Origin: Rhizobiales bacterium 2SD
GTDB taxonomy: Bacteria; Pseudomonadota; Alphaproteobacteria; Rhizobiales; Beijerinckiaceae
Length of the DNA: 64,000 nt
Reading direction: 5' to 3'
Assembly (NCBI GenBank): GCA_005502805.1
Contig: SCMY01000005.1
Span: forward strand, 310,001 to 374,000
This document shows, in pieces, positions 1 through 8,680 of this stretch. The stretch's first letter is position 1. Each line of letters opens with the position of its first letter. Below the pieces are notes generated by a model. The model had not been told where the DNA came from and searched no databases. It saw nothing but the letters and a program-made list of their open reading frames with translations. The translations under genes were made by a program, and so were the position numbers.

Positions 1-536
1 CCTCGGTGATCGACGAGATCGCCTTCCAGACCAATCTGCTGGCCCTGAACGCCGCCGTCGAGGCGGCCCGTGCCGGCGATGCCGGCAAGGGCTTCGCCGT
101 AGTCGCCAGCGAGGTTCGCACCCTGGCGCAACGCTCGGCCGACGCCGCCAAGGACATCAAGGGGCTGATCGGCGAGTCGGGCGCCGAGGTCGAGCAGGGC
201 GTCGGCTTGGTCCGGGCCGCGGGCGAGGCACTGAACCGGATCGTCGAGGCCTCAAAGAAGGTCTCGGCAACGGTCTCTGACATCTCCGCCGCCGCGGCCG
301 AGCAGGCCAACGGCATCGACGAGATGAGCCAGACCGTCGCCCATATGGACGAGATGACCCAGGCGAATGCAGCGCTGGCCGAGGAAAGCGCGGCTTCCGC
401 GACCTCGCTGAGCGGTCAGATCAGGCGGCTCAACGAGCTGGTTGCCAGCTTCCGCACCGGCGGCGACGGGCTCTCGCATGCGAGCGCACCGGTCACCGAG
501 GACGCGCACGAATGGGATCAGCGTCTGCGTGCCTGA
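1..536 (+). CDS. Methyl-accepting chemotaxis protein, C-terminal part
   Basis: This is the end of a chemoreceptor cut by the window start; the frame is open from base 3, so the GTG at 6 is not a true start. The visible part is the cytoplasmic signalling domain: the hairpin tip with the conserved [18 protein letters not shown] segment, which contacts CheW and CheA, then the returning coiled coil ([18 protein letters not shown] and following). It ends in about 30 unstructured residues with no clear CheR/CheB-docking pentapeptide. The family senses ligands at an N-terminal domain that lies outside the window, so the stimulus cannot be predicted. The next gene is on the opposite strand and ends 62 bases downstream. 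Confidence 0.95.
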   Translation, partial: SVIDEIAFQTNLLALNAAVEAARAGDAGKGFAVVASEVRTLAQRSADAAKDIKGLIGESGAEVEQGVGLVRAAGEALNRIVEASKKVSATVSDISAAAAEQANGIDEMSQTVAHMDEMTQANAALAEESAASATSLSGQIRRLNELVASFRTGGDGLSHASAPVTEDAHEWDQRLRA

Positions 537-598
537 GCATAGCCCGTATCACGGGAATTGATCGACGGCGGCCTTAGGGGCCGCCGTGCGCTTGTCGC

Positions 599-1501
599 TC
601 AGGCCTTGCGCTGACCGCCGCCGAGCATCGTCTCGAAGATCGAGCGCAGCGCGTCCTGCTGACTCGCCTGGACCTGGCGGCCGTGCTCGAACATCTGGTT
701 GAGCGCATCGAGGCCAATCGAGCCGGGGCTGGCCGGACCGGAGGGCTGCTCCTCCGGTTCGGGTTCGGGCGCCGGACGGCGCGATTTCGGGGCCGGCTGG
801 GGGCTGCTTTGCGGGGCCTGCCCCTGCGCGCCGCCGCCGAACATGCCGCCGAGGATCTGGCCGAAGATGTTGCCCATATCGGCCGGCATGCCCGGCATCC
901 CGCCGCCGAAGGGGCCGCCGCCCTGAGCCTGGCCGGCCGGCGGCCTCTGTCCGCCGAACATGCCGCCGAGGATCTGTTCCCAGGGATTGGCGGAGGTGTT
1001 CGCCTGCGGGGCAGGCTGCATGCCCGGCATCTGGCCACGCATCATCTCGGCGAACTGGCCGAGAATGCCGCCGAGCCCCTGATTGTTCACCGATTTGAAC
1101 AGCCCTCCCATCACGATCGAGGCGATCACCGGCAGCATCTGCTTCAGGATCGCCTGGCCGACGCCGCTCGTCGCCGCCGCCTGCGCCGCGACGGCGTTGG
1201 CGACCTCCTTCGAGCCGAAGAGTTGGCTCATCACATCCTGGCCGAGCGGCATCGCCCGGTCGGGAATGCCGTCGCCGTCGCTGTCGTACATCTGGCCGAA
1301 GGGCGTCGCCGTCATCATCTGGGCGAGGTTGCCGAAGGCGTAGGGGTTCTGGGTCTGGCGCTGCAGGCCCATGGTGAAGGCCGGCAGCAGCGCATCGAGC
1401 GCCGCCTGCGTCTGCTGCATCGACAGCCCGTATTGCCGCGCCAGGTTCTGCATGGCCTGGCCGTTCTGGGCCGACTGCATCATCTCGAACAGGTTCATCA
1501 T
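599..1501 (-). CDS. DUF937 domain-containing protein
   Basis: A 300-residue protein of unknown function with an N-terminal DUF937-like region: a helical Ala/Gln/Met-rich segment with the family-type phrase LLPAFTMGLQRQ. The start is the first of two adjacent ATGs because a GAGGGAG ribosome site lies about 8 bases upstream; the reading frame stays open further upstream but without coding character. Around residue 90 there is a DSDGDG acidic loop that looks like a calcium-binding motif. The second half is low complexity (Gly, Pro, Met, Gln) and holds two copies of an ILGGMFGG module encoded by a 26-base direct repeat. No signal peptide is evident. It is transcribed alone or with the MATE gene upstream (62-base gap). 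Confidence 0.8.
   Translation of the reverse strand: MMNLFEMMQSAQNGQAMQNLARQYGLSMQQTQAALDALLPAFTMGLQRQTQNPYAFGNLAQMMTATPFGQMYDSDGDGIPDRAMPLGQDVMSQLFGSKEVANAVAAQAAATSGVGQAILKQMLPVIASIVMGGLFKSVNNQGLGGILGQFAEMMRGQMPGMQPAPQANTSANPWEQILGGMFGGQRPPAGQAQGGGPFGGGMPGMPADMGNIFGQILGGMFGGGAQGQAPQSSPQPAPKSRRPAPEPEPEEQPSGPASPGSIGLDALNQMFEHGRQVQASQQDALRSIFETMLGGGQRKA
834..976 (-). repeat. 26-base direct repeat inside the DUF937 gene
   Basis: Bases 834-859 and 951-976 are identical over 26 bases. On the coding strand each copy encodes the same ILGGMFGG-type segment, so the repeat reflects an internal duplication of a Gly/Met-rich module within the protein. Confidence 0.85.
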
Positions 1502-1563
1502 GGCGCGCTCCCTCGCGGGACCAGCCCGCTCATCCACTAGGAAACGATAGCAGTCGTCCGCCG

Positions 1564-2937
1564 TCAGGCAAGCGACTGCTTGGCGGCGGCCTGCGCCGCG
1601 CTTTCCAGCCGGCTGATGCCGCGATAGGCGGTGACGAGGGCGGCGATGCCGAACAGCACCGCGCCGAGAGCCGACCCGGCGAGCGCTCCCTTGGGTCCGG
1701 CATATTGCGCGCCCAGCCAGGCCAGCGGCACGGTGCCGAGCGTGGCGCGGCCCCAGCTGAACAGGGTCGAGTAGAACGGCATGCCGAGATTGTTGAAGGC
1801 GGCGTTGGCGACGAACAGCGCGCCGACGAAGAGCCACATCGGCCCGGCGATCAGGCAGAAGAAGGCGACGAGCTCGGCGGTCTCGCCGCCGGTTCCGAAC
1901 AGCGCGGCGATCTGGTGGCGCAGCAGCGCCAGCAGCACTGCCACCACAACGACATAGGCCGCCGCGGAGCCGACCGCGTCGGTCAGTGCCCGGCGCATCC
2001 GGTCATAGCGCTGCGCGCCCCAGTTCTGCGCCAGGATCGGCCCGACCGCGCCCGACAAGGCGAACAGCACGCCGAAGGCGACCGGTATCAGCCGGTCGAT
2101 GATCGCGGTCGCAGCGATAGCGTTGTCGCCGAAGCGGGCGATGATGCCGAAGAAGCAGGCATTGGCGATTGGATTGGCGAGATTGGTCAGGATCGCCGGC
2201 GCCGCGATCGAGAATGTCGGCCTGATGTCGCGGCGCAAAGCAGGCCAGCTCGGGCGCGCGATCATCTTGTGTACGCGCAGCGCGCCCTGGAAGCCGACGG
2301 CGAGGAAGACGACGCGCGAGAATACCGTCGCCCAAGCGGCGCCGTCTGGACCGAGGCCGAGACCGAAGATCAGCAGCGGGTCGAGTCCGGCGGTGACGAT
2401 GCCGCCGGCGAGCGTGACATACATCGCCCGCTTGGCGTCGCCGACGGCGCGCAGGACGCCTGACAAGCCCATGCCGAGCGCCATCAGCGCATTCGAGGGC
2501 AGCGTGATCCACAGGAAGGAGGTGGCGACGGACAGCGATTCGCCATGGGCGCCGAGCTTCGGCAGCAGCCAGGGCAGCAGCGGCAGCATGACCAGGCTCA
2601 GGACTAGGCCGCAGATAGTCGTCGCCGCGAGCGTCGAGCCGGCGATGCGGCGTGCGCCTTCGCGGTCACCGGCGCCAAGCGCCCGCGCCGTCAGCGCGGT
2701 CACGGCGATCATCAGCCCGACGTTGAAGGAGACCATCAGATAGAGCACGATCGTGGCGTAGCCGACGCCGGCGGTCGCCTCCGGCCGGCCGAGGCGCGAG
2801 ACATAGAGCAGCGACAGGAAATCGACGACGAAGATCGCGATCAGGCCGATCGAGGCGGTCCCGGTCATCACCGCGACATGGCGCAGCGTCGAGCCGCTGA
2901 CGAAGACGGCCTGCTGGGGCTTTGGCGGTGCGTTCAC
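1564..2937 (-). CDS. MATE family multidrug/efflux transporter
   Basis: A 457-residue inner-membrane protein with about twelve hydrophobic segments arranged as two similar halves, the layout of MATE (MatE, NorM-like) exporters, which expel cationic compounds in exchange for Na+ or H+. Typical features are the N-terminal FVVDFLSLLYVSRLG segment and a second-half start near AAPAILTNLANPIANA. It begins with GTG at 2937, overlapping the last bases of the Kef-type antiporter gene (GTGA), so the two are probably translationally coupled. The substrate cannot be told from sequence. Confidence 0.9.
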   Translation of the reverse strand: MNAPPKPQQAVFVSGSTLRHVAVMTGTASIGLIAIFVVDFLSLLYVSRLGRPEATAGVGYATIVLYLMVSFNVGLMIAVTALTARALGAGDREGARRIAGSTLAATTICGLVLSLVMLPLLPWLLPKLGAHGESLSVATSFLWITLPSNALMALGMGLSGVLRAVGDAKRAMYVTLAGGIVTAGLDPLLIFGLGLGPDGAAWATVFSRVVFLAVGFQGALRVHKMIARPSWPALRRDIRPTFSIAAPAILTNLANPIANACFFGIIARFGDNAIAATAIIDRLIPVAFGVLFALSGAVGPILAQNWGAQRYDRMRRALTDAVGSAAAYVVVVAVLLALLRHQIAALFGTGGETAELVAFFCLIAGPMWLFVGALFVANAAFNNLGMPFYSTLFSWGRATLGTVPLAWLGAQYAGPKGALAGSALGAVLFGIAALVTAYRGISRLESAAQAAAKQSLA

Positions 2938-4799
2938 TCGGCCGGCTCCCCGACGCCGCCGACCGCGACCTCGGCGCCGCCGTCCTCGATGACCTCCTGG
3001 GTCTCCTTGGTGAGCGCCTTCGACTTGCTCTTCGGTGCGACGATCGGCTCGGGCGTGACGCGCGGCACCTTGTCGATTCCGGCGGCGATGCCCTCGCTGA
3101 ACTGGATCTCCATCCGCTGCGCGTCGCGGTCGCGGACATGCTCGATCACGAAGCTCGCCTCCTCATAGCTGAGGCCAAGCGCTTCCAGCGTCACCCGGCC
3201 GAAGCCGAGCGCCGATTCGAAGGTCTCGCGCATCTGATAGTCGACATCGAGGCGCATCAGGTCCATTGCGTGGACGCGGTCATAGGCGCGGGCATGGATG
3301 CGCACGGCAGGGAATTCGACCTTCGCCATCTCGACGATGCGCAGCGCCGCCTGCCGATCGTCGATGCAGATGCAGATCACCTTGGCCTTGCCGGCGCCGG
3401 CGGCGCGCAGCACGTCCAGTCTGGTGCCGTCGCCATAATAGATCTTGAAGCCGAATTTGTTGGCCGAGCGGATCCGCTCGATGTCGGAATCGATGATGGT
3501 GACGTCGAGATGCTGCAGCAGCAGCGCCTGCGTCACCACCTGGCCGAAGCGGCCGAACCCGATCACGAGGACCGAAGGCGTGACGCCGTCGAAGGTCTCC
3601 TCGATCTCCTCCGGCGGTGGCGCATGGGCGGTAAGCCAGATGTCGATCAGCTTGGCCGCGACCGGGCCGATCAGCATGCTGAGCGCGGCGATCGCCGTCG
3701 CGAGTGCGCCCTGTTTCTCGTCGAGTAGGCCGAGCGAGGCGGCGAGGGGCAGCAGCACGAAGGCGAACTCGCCAGCGGGGGAGAGCAGGGCGCCGGCCCG
3801 GATCGCCTCGGTGGTCGAGGAGCATGAGGCGCGCAGGATCGCCGCCGCCGCCGCGATCTTGAACAGCACCAAGAGCGGCGCCGCCAATGCCAGCAGCAAC
3901 GCGTTCTCGGCGACCAGCCTCAGGTCGATCGACATGCCGACCGCCATGAAGAACAGGCCGAGCAGCACGCCGCGGAACGGCTCGATATCGGCCTCGAGCT
4001 CGTGTCGGAAATGCGAATCCGCCAGCAGCACGCCGGCGAGGAAAGCGCCCATCGCCATGGAGAGGCCGACCTGCTCCATCAGCAGTGCCGCCCCGAGCAC
4101 GACCAGCAGGGCTGCCGCCGTCATCACCTCCTTGGCGCCGGCCTTGGCCAGCAGCCGGAAAAAGGGATTGAGCGCATAGCGGCCGGCGAGCACGACGGCT
4201 GCGATGGCGAGCAAAGCGAGCCCCAGACCCGTCAGCGCCTTGGCCGAGCCGCCGCTCTGGACGGCGCCGGTCGTCGCCAGCAGCGGCAGCAGCGCCAGCA
4301 TCGGCGCGATCGAGATGTCCTGGAACAGCAGGATCGAGAAGCAGCGCCTACCATAGGGCTCGGCGCCGTCGCCGCGTTCCTCGAGCAACTGCAGAGCGAT
4401 CGAGGTGGCGGAGAGGGCGAGCGCCAGCCCGACGGCCAGTGCGCCGGCCGGGCTGAGCCCGAGCTTCCAGCCGACGATGCCGATGACGGCAGCACTCAGC
4501 AGCATCTGCGCGAAGCCGGCGCCGAGGATATCCTTGCGCATCGAATAGAGCCGCTCCGGCTGCAATTCGAGCCCGACCAGGAAGAGCAGCAGCACGACCC
4601 CGATCTCGGCGGTGCTGCGCACCGTATCGGGGTCCTTGATCACGGCGAGCGCCGAAGGGCCGATCACGATGCCGGCGGCGAGATAACCGAGCACCGCCGA
4701 CAGGCCGAAGCGCCGGAACAGCGGCACCGCTATCACCGCGCCGGCGCAGAAGGTCAGGATCGGCGGCAGATAGCTGGCATGCGAAGCGGCATCGGCCAT
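2934..4799 (-). CDS. Kef-type monovalent cation:proton antiporter (CPA2) with TrkA-N domain
   Basis: A 621-residue inner-membrane antiporter. Residues about 1-380 form the Na+/H+-exchanger membrane domain (GYLAAGIVIGPSALAVI, then VGLELQPERL typical of KefB/KefC). Residues about 400-520 form a Rossmann TrkA-N regulatory domain (VLVIGFGRFGQVV; nucleotide loop ending IIDSDIERI). Kef systems release K+ in exchange for H+, often gated by glutathione adducts; no KefF/KefG ancillary gene is next to it. The start at 4799 (MADAASH) is chosen because the membrane domain begins straight after it; 27 further in-frame residues upstream lack coding character. The C-terminal tail is acidic/lysine-rich and unassigned. 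Confidence 0.88.
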   Translation of the reverse strand: MADAASHASYLPPILTFCAGAVIAVPLFRRFGLSAVLGYLAAGIVIGPSALAVIKDPDTVRSTAEIGVVLLLFLVGLELQPERLYSMRKDILGAGFAQMLLSAAVIGIVGWKLGLSPAGALAVGLALALSATSIALQLLEERGDGAEPYGRRCFSILLFQDISIAPMLALLPLLATTGAVQSGGSAKALTGLGLALLAIAAVVLAGRYALNPFFRLLAKAGAKEVMTAAALLVVLGAALLMEQVGLSMAMGAFLAGVLLADSHFRHELEADIEPFRGVLLGLFFMAVGMSIDLRLVAENALLLALAAPLLVLFKIAAAAAILRASCSSTTEAIRAGALLSPAGEFAFVLLPLAASLGLLDEKQGALATAIAALSMLIGPVAAKLIDIWLTAHAPPPEEIEETFDGVTPSVLVIGFGRFGQVVTQALLLQHLDVTIIDSDIERIRSANKFGFKIYYGDGTRLDVLRAAGAGKAKVICICIDDRQAALRIVEMAKVEFPAVRIHARAYDRVHAMDLMRLDVDYQMRETFESALGFGRVTLEALGLSYEEASFVIEHVRDRDAQRMEIQFSEGIAAGIDKVPRVTPEPIVAPKSKSKALTKETQEVIEDGGAEVAVGGVGEPAE

Positions 4800-4990
4800 G
4801 CAGGAACTCGTGCTGGAGCGAAGATGGGCCGCGCGGGGGGCGATGGCCGGTCGCGTGCAATGTAAGGCCTGCCGCCGCATCCTGCGAGTGGGCTGTCGTA
4901 TAGGTAGCGATGCGCTGCGGCGCCGGGCTTCCTTGACATCGCCGCCGCCAGACCGAAAGAAGGCGCGATCATCTCGGAACCAGCACCCCA

Positions 4991-5962
4991 GTGACCGCCA
5001 AGCCGCCGCTCGACATCCTGCTCTGCGCTCCGCGCGGCTTCTGCGCCGGCGTGGTCAGGGCGATCGACGCCGTCGAGAAGGCGCTGGCGCTGCATGGTGC
5101 GCCGGTCTTCGTGCGCCACGAGATCGTGCACAACAAATACGTGGTCGAGTCGCTGAAGCGGAAGGGGGCGGTCTTCGTCGCCGAGCTGTCCGAGGTGCCG
5201 GATGCGAGCCGGCCGGTGATCTTCTCCGCTCATGGCGTGCCGAAATCGGTGCCGGCGCAGGCGCAGGCCCGCAATCTCTTCCATATCGACGCGACCTGTC
5301 CGCTGGTCACCAAGGTGCATCGCGAGGCCGAGGTCCACCACAAGCGCGGCCGCCACATCCTCCTCGTCGGCCATGCCGGCCATCCCGAGGTGATCGGCAC
5401 GATGGGGCAGCTGCCGGATGGCGCGATCACCCTGATCGAGACGCTCGACGACGTCGCGAAGCTGACCCCGCCCGAGGGCAAGGAACTCGCCTATGTCACG
5501 CAGACCACGCTCTCGGTCGACGACACCCGCGAGATCGTGCAGGCGCTGCAGGCGCGTTTCCCGGCGCTGATCGCCCCGCACAAGGAAGACATCTGCTACG
5601 CCACCACCAATCGCCAGGAGGCGGTCAAGCGCGTCGCGCCGCTGGTTGACGGGCTGATCGTGGTCGGCTCGCCCAACTCCTCGAACTCGCAGCGCCTGCG
5701 CGAGGTCGCCGAGCGGGCCGGCTGCCCGGTCTCGCGCCTCGTCCTGCGCACGAACGAGATCGACTGGTCGCTCTTCGGTGACATCCGCCGCCTCGGCATC
5801 ACCGCCGGTGCCAGCGCGCCCGAGGTTCTGGTCGAGGAGATCATCGAGGCCTTCGCCGAGCGCTACGAGGTCACGGTCGAGACGGTCTCGACCGCCGATG
5901 AGAGCGTCTTCTTCCCGCTGCCGCGCGAGTTGCGCGAGCCGACCCCGACCGCAGCCGAGTAA
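4991..5962 (+). CDS. ispH: 4-hydroxy-3-methylbut-2-enyl diphosphate reductase
   Basis: A 323-residue enzyme of the last step of the MEP isoprenoid pathway, converting HMBPP to IPP and DMAPP using a [4Fe-4S] cluster. The three cluster cysteines are visible in their usual contexts: APRGFCAGV near residue 18, [11 protein letters not shown] near 103, and [10 protein letters not shown] near 200. The SSNSQRL substrate-binding segment is also present. Translation starts at GTG 4991. It is followed after 7 bases by thrB, then by rnhA with an overlap; this trio is commonly found together in Hyphomicrobiales, so an operon is likely. The window holds another MEP gene, ispE, at 58.1 kb. Confidence 0.97.
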   Translation: MTAKPPLDILLCAPRGFCAGVVRAIDAVEKALALHGAPVFVRHEIVHNKYVVESLKRKGAVFVAELSEVPDASRPVIFSAHGVPKSVPAQAQARNLFHIDATCPLVTKVHREAEVHHKRGRHILLVGHAGHPEVIGTMGQLPDGAITLIETLDDVAKLTPPEGKELAYVTQTTLSVDDTREIVQALQARFPALIAPHKEDICYATTNRQEAVKRVAPLVDGLIVVGSPNSSNSQRLREVAERAGCPVSRLVLRTNEIDWSLFGDIRRLGITAGASAPEVLVEEIIEAFAERYEVTVETVSTADESVFFPLPRELREPTPTAAE

Positions 5963-5969
5963 TTCCAGC

Positions 5970-6935
5970 GTGGCCGTCTATACCGAAGTGCCCGATGACG
6001 AGATGGCCGCCTTCGTGGCGAGCTATGGCATCGGCGACCTGCTCTCCGTGAAGGGGATCGCCGAGGGCGTCTCGAACTCCAATTTCCTGCTCCATACCAG
6101 CAAGGCCTTCTACATCCTGACGCTGTACGAGGAGCGGGTCGATCTCGCCGATCTGCCCTTCTTCATCGGCCTGATGGAGCATCTGGCGGCGCGTGGATTG
6201 ATCTGCCCGCAGCCGGTCAAGGCGCTGAACGGCTCGGCGGTTGGTCGCCTCGCCGGTCGCCCCGCCGCGATCGTGACCTTCCTCGACGGGCTTTCGGTCC
6301 GCCGTCCAAACGCGACGCATTGCGCCGAGCTCGGCCGGGGCCTGGCGCTGCTGCATCAGGCGGGCACCGATTTTCCGATGGAGCGGGCCAACTCCCTCTC
6401 GGTGCCCGACTGGCGGCCGCTGGCGGAGCGCGCCGGCGCTGGCGCCGACACGGTTTCGCCGGGCCTCGCCAGCCGGATCATGGCCGAGATCGACATCCAT
6501 GAACGCTCATGGCCGCAAGGGTTGCCGCGTGGCGTGATCCATGCCGATCTGTTCCCGAACAATGTCTTCTTCATCAAGGACAGGCTCTCGGGGCTGATCG
6601 ACTTCTACTTCGCCTGCACCGACGCCTTCGCCTACGATCTCGCCATCTGCCTGAACTCCTGGTGCTTCGAGGCCGACGCCTCGTTCAACCTGACCAAGGG
6701 CCAGGCGCTGCTCGCCGGCTACGAGAGCGTGCGCCGGCTCAAGGAGGCCGAGGTCGCGGCGCTGCCGGCGCTCTGCCGCGGCTCGGCCCTGCGCTTCCTG
6801 CTGACCCGGCTGGTCGACTGGCTGAACGTTCCGCCGGGCGCCTTCGTCAAACCGCTCGATCCGCTCGAATACGACCGCAAGCTCGCTTTCCACCAGCGGG
6901 TGAGCGACACCAGAGAATACGGCCTGCGCCGATGA
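5970..6935 (+). CDS. thrB: Homoserine kinase (APH-fold, ThrB type II)
   Basis: A 321-residue kinase that phosphorylates homoserine in threonine biosynthesis; its product is the substrate of threonine synthase, encoded here at 18.8-20.2 kb. It is the aminoglycoside-phosphotransferase-fold type found in alphaproteobacteria, not the GHMP type of E. coli. The catalytic loop HADLFPNN starts at residue 191, and the metal-binding aspartate lies in GLIDFYFAC. The start GTG at 5970 follows the ispH stop by 7 bases and gives the usual length and N-terminus ([10 protein letters not shown]). Its stop overlaps the rnhA start (ATGA). Confidence 0.95.
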   Translation: MAVYTEVPDDEMAAFVASYGIGDLLSVKGIAEGVSNSNFLLHTSKAFYILTLYEERVDLADLPFFIGLMEHLAARGLICPQPVKALNGSAVGRLAGRPAAIVTFLDGLSVRRPNATHCAELGRGLALLHQAGTDFPMERANSLSVPDWRPLAERAGAGADTVSPGLASRIMAEIDIHERSWPQGLPRGVIHADLFPNNVFFIKDRLSGLIDFYFACTDAFAYDLAICLNSWCFEADASFNLTKGQALLAGYESVRRLKEAEVAALPALCRGSALRFLLTRLVDWLNVPPGAFVKPLDPLEYDRKLAFHQRVSDTREYGLRR

Positions 6936-7378
6936 GCGAGCCGGTCGAGATCTGGACGGACGGCGCCTGCTCGGGCAATCCGGGGCCTGGCGGCTGGGGC
7001 GCGATCCTCAGCTACAAGGGCAAGGAGCGCGAGCTTTCCGGCGGCGAGGCGCTGACCACCAACAACCGCATGGAGCTGATGGGCGCGATCTCGGCGCTGG
7101 AGACGCTGACCCGGCCCTGCACCGTCGCGCTCCACACCGACAGCCAGTACCTGCGCCAGGGCATCACCAGCTGGATCCATGGCTGGAAGAAGAACGGCTG
7201 GAAGACTGCCGACAGGAAGCCGGTCAGGAACGAGGAGCTCTGGAAGCGCCTCGACGCGGCGCTGAAGCAACACAAGATCGAATGGAAATGGGTCAAGGGC
7301 CATGCCGGCGACGAGATGAACGAGCGCGCCGACGCGCTGGCGCGCGCGGGGATGGCGCCGTTCAAGCCGGGTCGGTGA
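6932..7378 (+). CDS. rnhA: Ribonuclease HI
   Basis: A 148-residue enzyme that cleaves the RNA strand of RNA:DNA hybrids, acting on R-loops and replication primers. All catalytic acids are present: D10 ([10 protein letters not shown]), E48 (NNRMELMGA), D70 (LHTDSQY) and D133 (NERADALA), with the active-site histidine at 123 ([10 protein letters not shown]). The length matches bacterial RNase HI. It starts at an ATG overlapping the thrB stop and is the last gene of the ispH-thrB-rnhA group. A second RNase H of the unrelated HII type lies at 46.9 kb. Confidence 0.97.
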   Translation: MSEPVEIWTDGACSGNPGPGGWGAILSYKGKERELSGGEALTTNNRMELMGAISALETLTRPCTVALHTDSQYLRQGITSWIHGWKKNGWKTADRKPVRNEELWKRLDAALKQHKIEWKWVKGHAGDEMNERADALARAGMAPFKPGR

Positions 7379-7580
7379 GGGGCGGGAGACTCCTCGACGG
7401 TGGCTTTGAGTCGAACGCAGACATCTAGCAGATTAGGTTGCCTTTCCGACGGACCTGCAGTTAACGCAGTTGCCCCTTGCTATTTGTGCAATTGAAGCGC
7501 CTAGTATCAGGAGCGCTGCCTCTGCGCGCTGCCCTCCCGACCGATCCCTTTTTCGGCCGCCAATCAAAATCGAGAACATC

Positions 7581-7883
7581 ATGCAAGCCGGCCACGGCAG
7601 GTTGATCCTGCGCGACGGTACGGACCTTCCTGTGGGCTATTGTCTCTTGCCGTCGCCAACAGCCGAAGGCTGCCGCGGCATTCTTATCGGCAGTATCCGC
7701 TCGATCGATCGGAACGCATTTCTCAAACCAATCCAGATTGCCCTGGCGGACGGACATGCGTTCGTGGCGCAAGTCATCAGCCACTCCGAGCGTCACATAA
7801 GGTTCGCGACCGATCGCGGTCAGCTCAGCTCGCAATCCAAAATCGATAGGCGCAATTATCGACCGGTCGCTGCGAGCCGATAG
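7581..7883 (+). CDS. Small hypothetical protein, paralog of the next gene
   Basis: A 100-residue protein of unknown function. The chosen start (ATG 7581, after CGAGAACATC) lines the protein up with its downstream neighbour: GRLILRDGTDLPVGY here matches GAVTLRSGRTLPVRY there, and similarity continues at low level over about 75 residues. The pattern of a short strand, a glycine turn and LPV-x-Y suggests a small beta-barrel fold; a distant PilZ-like or RNA-binding role is only a guess. No signal peptide or membrane segment is seen. An alternative in-frame start at 7470 would add 37 residues of poor coding character. Base composition is less GC-rich than in the flanking core genes. Confidence 0.6.
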   Translation: MQAGHGRLILRDGTDLPVGYCLLPSPTAEGCRGILIGSIRSIDRNAFLKPIQIALADGHAFVAQVISHSERHIRFATDRGQLSSQSKIDRRNYRPVAASR

Positions 7884-7950
7884 GACTCAAGTGCTCTTGC
7901 CGACAGATAGGAACTTGCCGAGGCCCGGCCTCCAAACAGCGAGACATGTC

Positions 7951-8211
7951 ATGCTCAACGGGATTGGCGCAGTTACGCTCAGGAGCGGTCGGACGCTGCC
8001 TGTCAGATACCAGTTTGGCGATCATCGGGAGCATCACTGGGTTGGATATCTAATCGTCGAAACAGCGCACACCGACCCGAGCGAGTTTGCCTACAAGATT
8101 CTCCTGCATTGCGACGAGGGCACAGCGGTCGAACTCGCGGTGACCAACTGGACTGACCGGCACATGGCTGTTGTCGGGCGCCCCTTGCCTGCACTCGACA
8201 GGGCGGCTTGA
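7951..8211 (+). CDS. Small hypothetical protein, tandem paralog of the preceding gene
   Basis: An 86-residue protein of unknown function that aligns end to end with the upstream 7581-7883 product (shared G-x-G-x-x-x-L-R-x-G-x-x-LPV-x-Y, then a hydrophobic LI segment and a final DRH/ERH motif). ATG 7951 is preferred because it matches the paralog; an in-frame ATG at 7891 would extend it by 20 residues. The bases just before the start (CGAGACATGTC) recur before the third small gene at 8411. The pair looks like a local duplication that has since diverged strongly. No membrane or export signal is visible. Confidence 0.65.
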   Translation: MLNGIGAVTLRSGRTLPVRYQFGDHREHHWVGYLIVETAHTDPSEFAYKILLHCDEGTAVELAVTNWTDRHMAVVGRPLPALDRAA

Positions 8212-8224
8212 TCGCCCGCGCACT

Positions 8225-8326
8225 AGTGATGAAGCTGCCTTGGCCGAGTTTACAGCTCAAATTGCCAAAGCTGGCCTGCCTCACCTGATAGCGGGAACGC
8301 CTCTCCACATTCAGACAATCCATTGA
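8225..8326 (+). pseudogene. Possible coding remnant (C-terminal fragment without a start)
   Basis: The frame from 8225 to a stop at 8324-8326 translates to 33 residues with protein-like character (DEAALAEFTAQIAKAGL, then PHLIAGTPLHIQTIH) but has no plausible start and runs into the end of the preceding gene in another frame. It could be the tail of a lost small gene. The evidence is composition only, so this is a weak call. Confidence 0.25.
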
Positions 8327-8410
8327 AGGGCTGAGGTCCCGAACTGGCGTGTCCGAAAGATTATAGGCTCGCTCTCGGCTCCAGGGGGCACTCGAACCAA
8401 CGAGTGAGAC

Positions 8411-8680
8411 ATGTCGCATCATTTCAAGGTCGGGGACCGAGTCAGTTTGGCATTCGGCTTCTATGACCAGAATGCCTCTGGCACCTATGCCGTAACCCGG
8501 CTTTTGCCCACGCGCGCAAATGGCGAACACCAATATCGCGTCAAGGGGGGTGACGACCGTGAACGCGTCATCGGCGAAGGACAGATCATTGTGCCGGGCA
8601 GGTCAGCCTCACCTCCTAGACCCCGAAGCGCCCACAATCCGATCACGGACACACTCAACCTGCTGCCGGTCAGAAAGTGA
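8411..8680 (+). CDS. Small hypothetical protein (SH3-like appearance)
   Basis: An 89-residue protein with no assigned function. It opens MSHHFKVGDRVSLAFGF, and the K-x-G-x-x-V-x-L pattern followed by short strands (GTYAVTRLL, QYRVKGGDD, RVIGEGQI) resembles small SH3-like barrels that bind nucleic acid or protein; this is inference from pattern. I recall similar small proteins, often multi-copy, in Hyphomicrobiales but could not search. The start ATG lies within a GAGACATGTC sequence shared with the region before the 7951 gene. The last 25 residues are Pro/Ser/Arg-rich and probably disordered. Confidence 0.65.
   Translation: MSHHFKVGDRVSLAFGFYDQNASGTYAVTRLLPTRANGEHQYRVKGGDDRERVIGEGQIIVPGRSASPPRPRSAHNPITDTLNLLPVRK

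Noticed and set aside
6-8. GTG at 6 as start of the chemotaxis gene
   Set aside because: The frame is open to the window edge, and the sequence enters in the middle of the conserved signalling tip.
683-1540. 285-residue plus-strand frame opposite the DUF937 gene
   Set aside because: Composition (runs of R, H, A, L) is typical of an antisense shadow; the minus-strand protein has a real start, ribosome site and domain.
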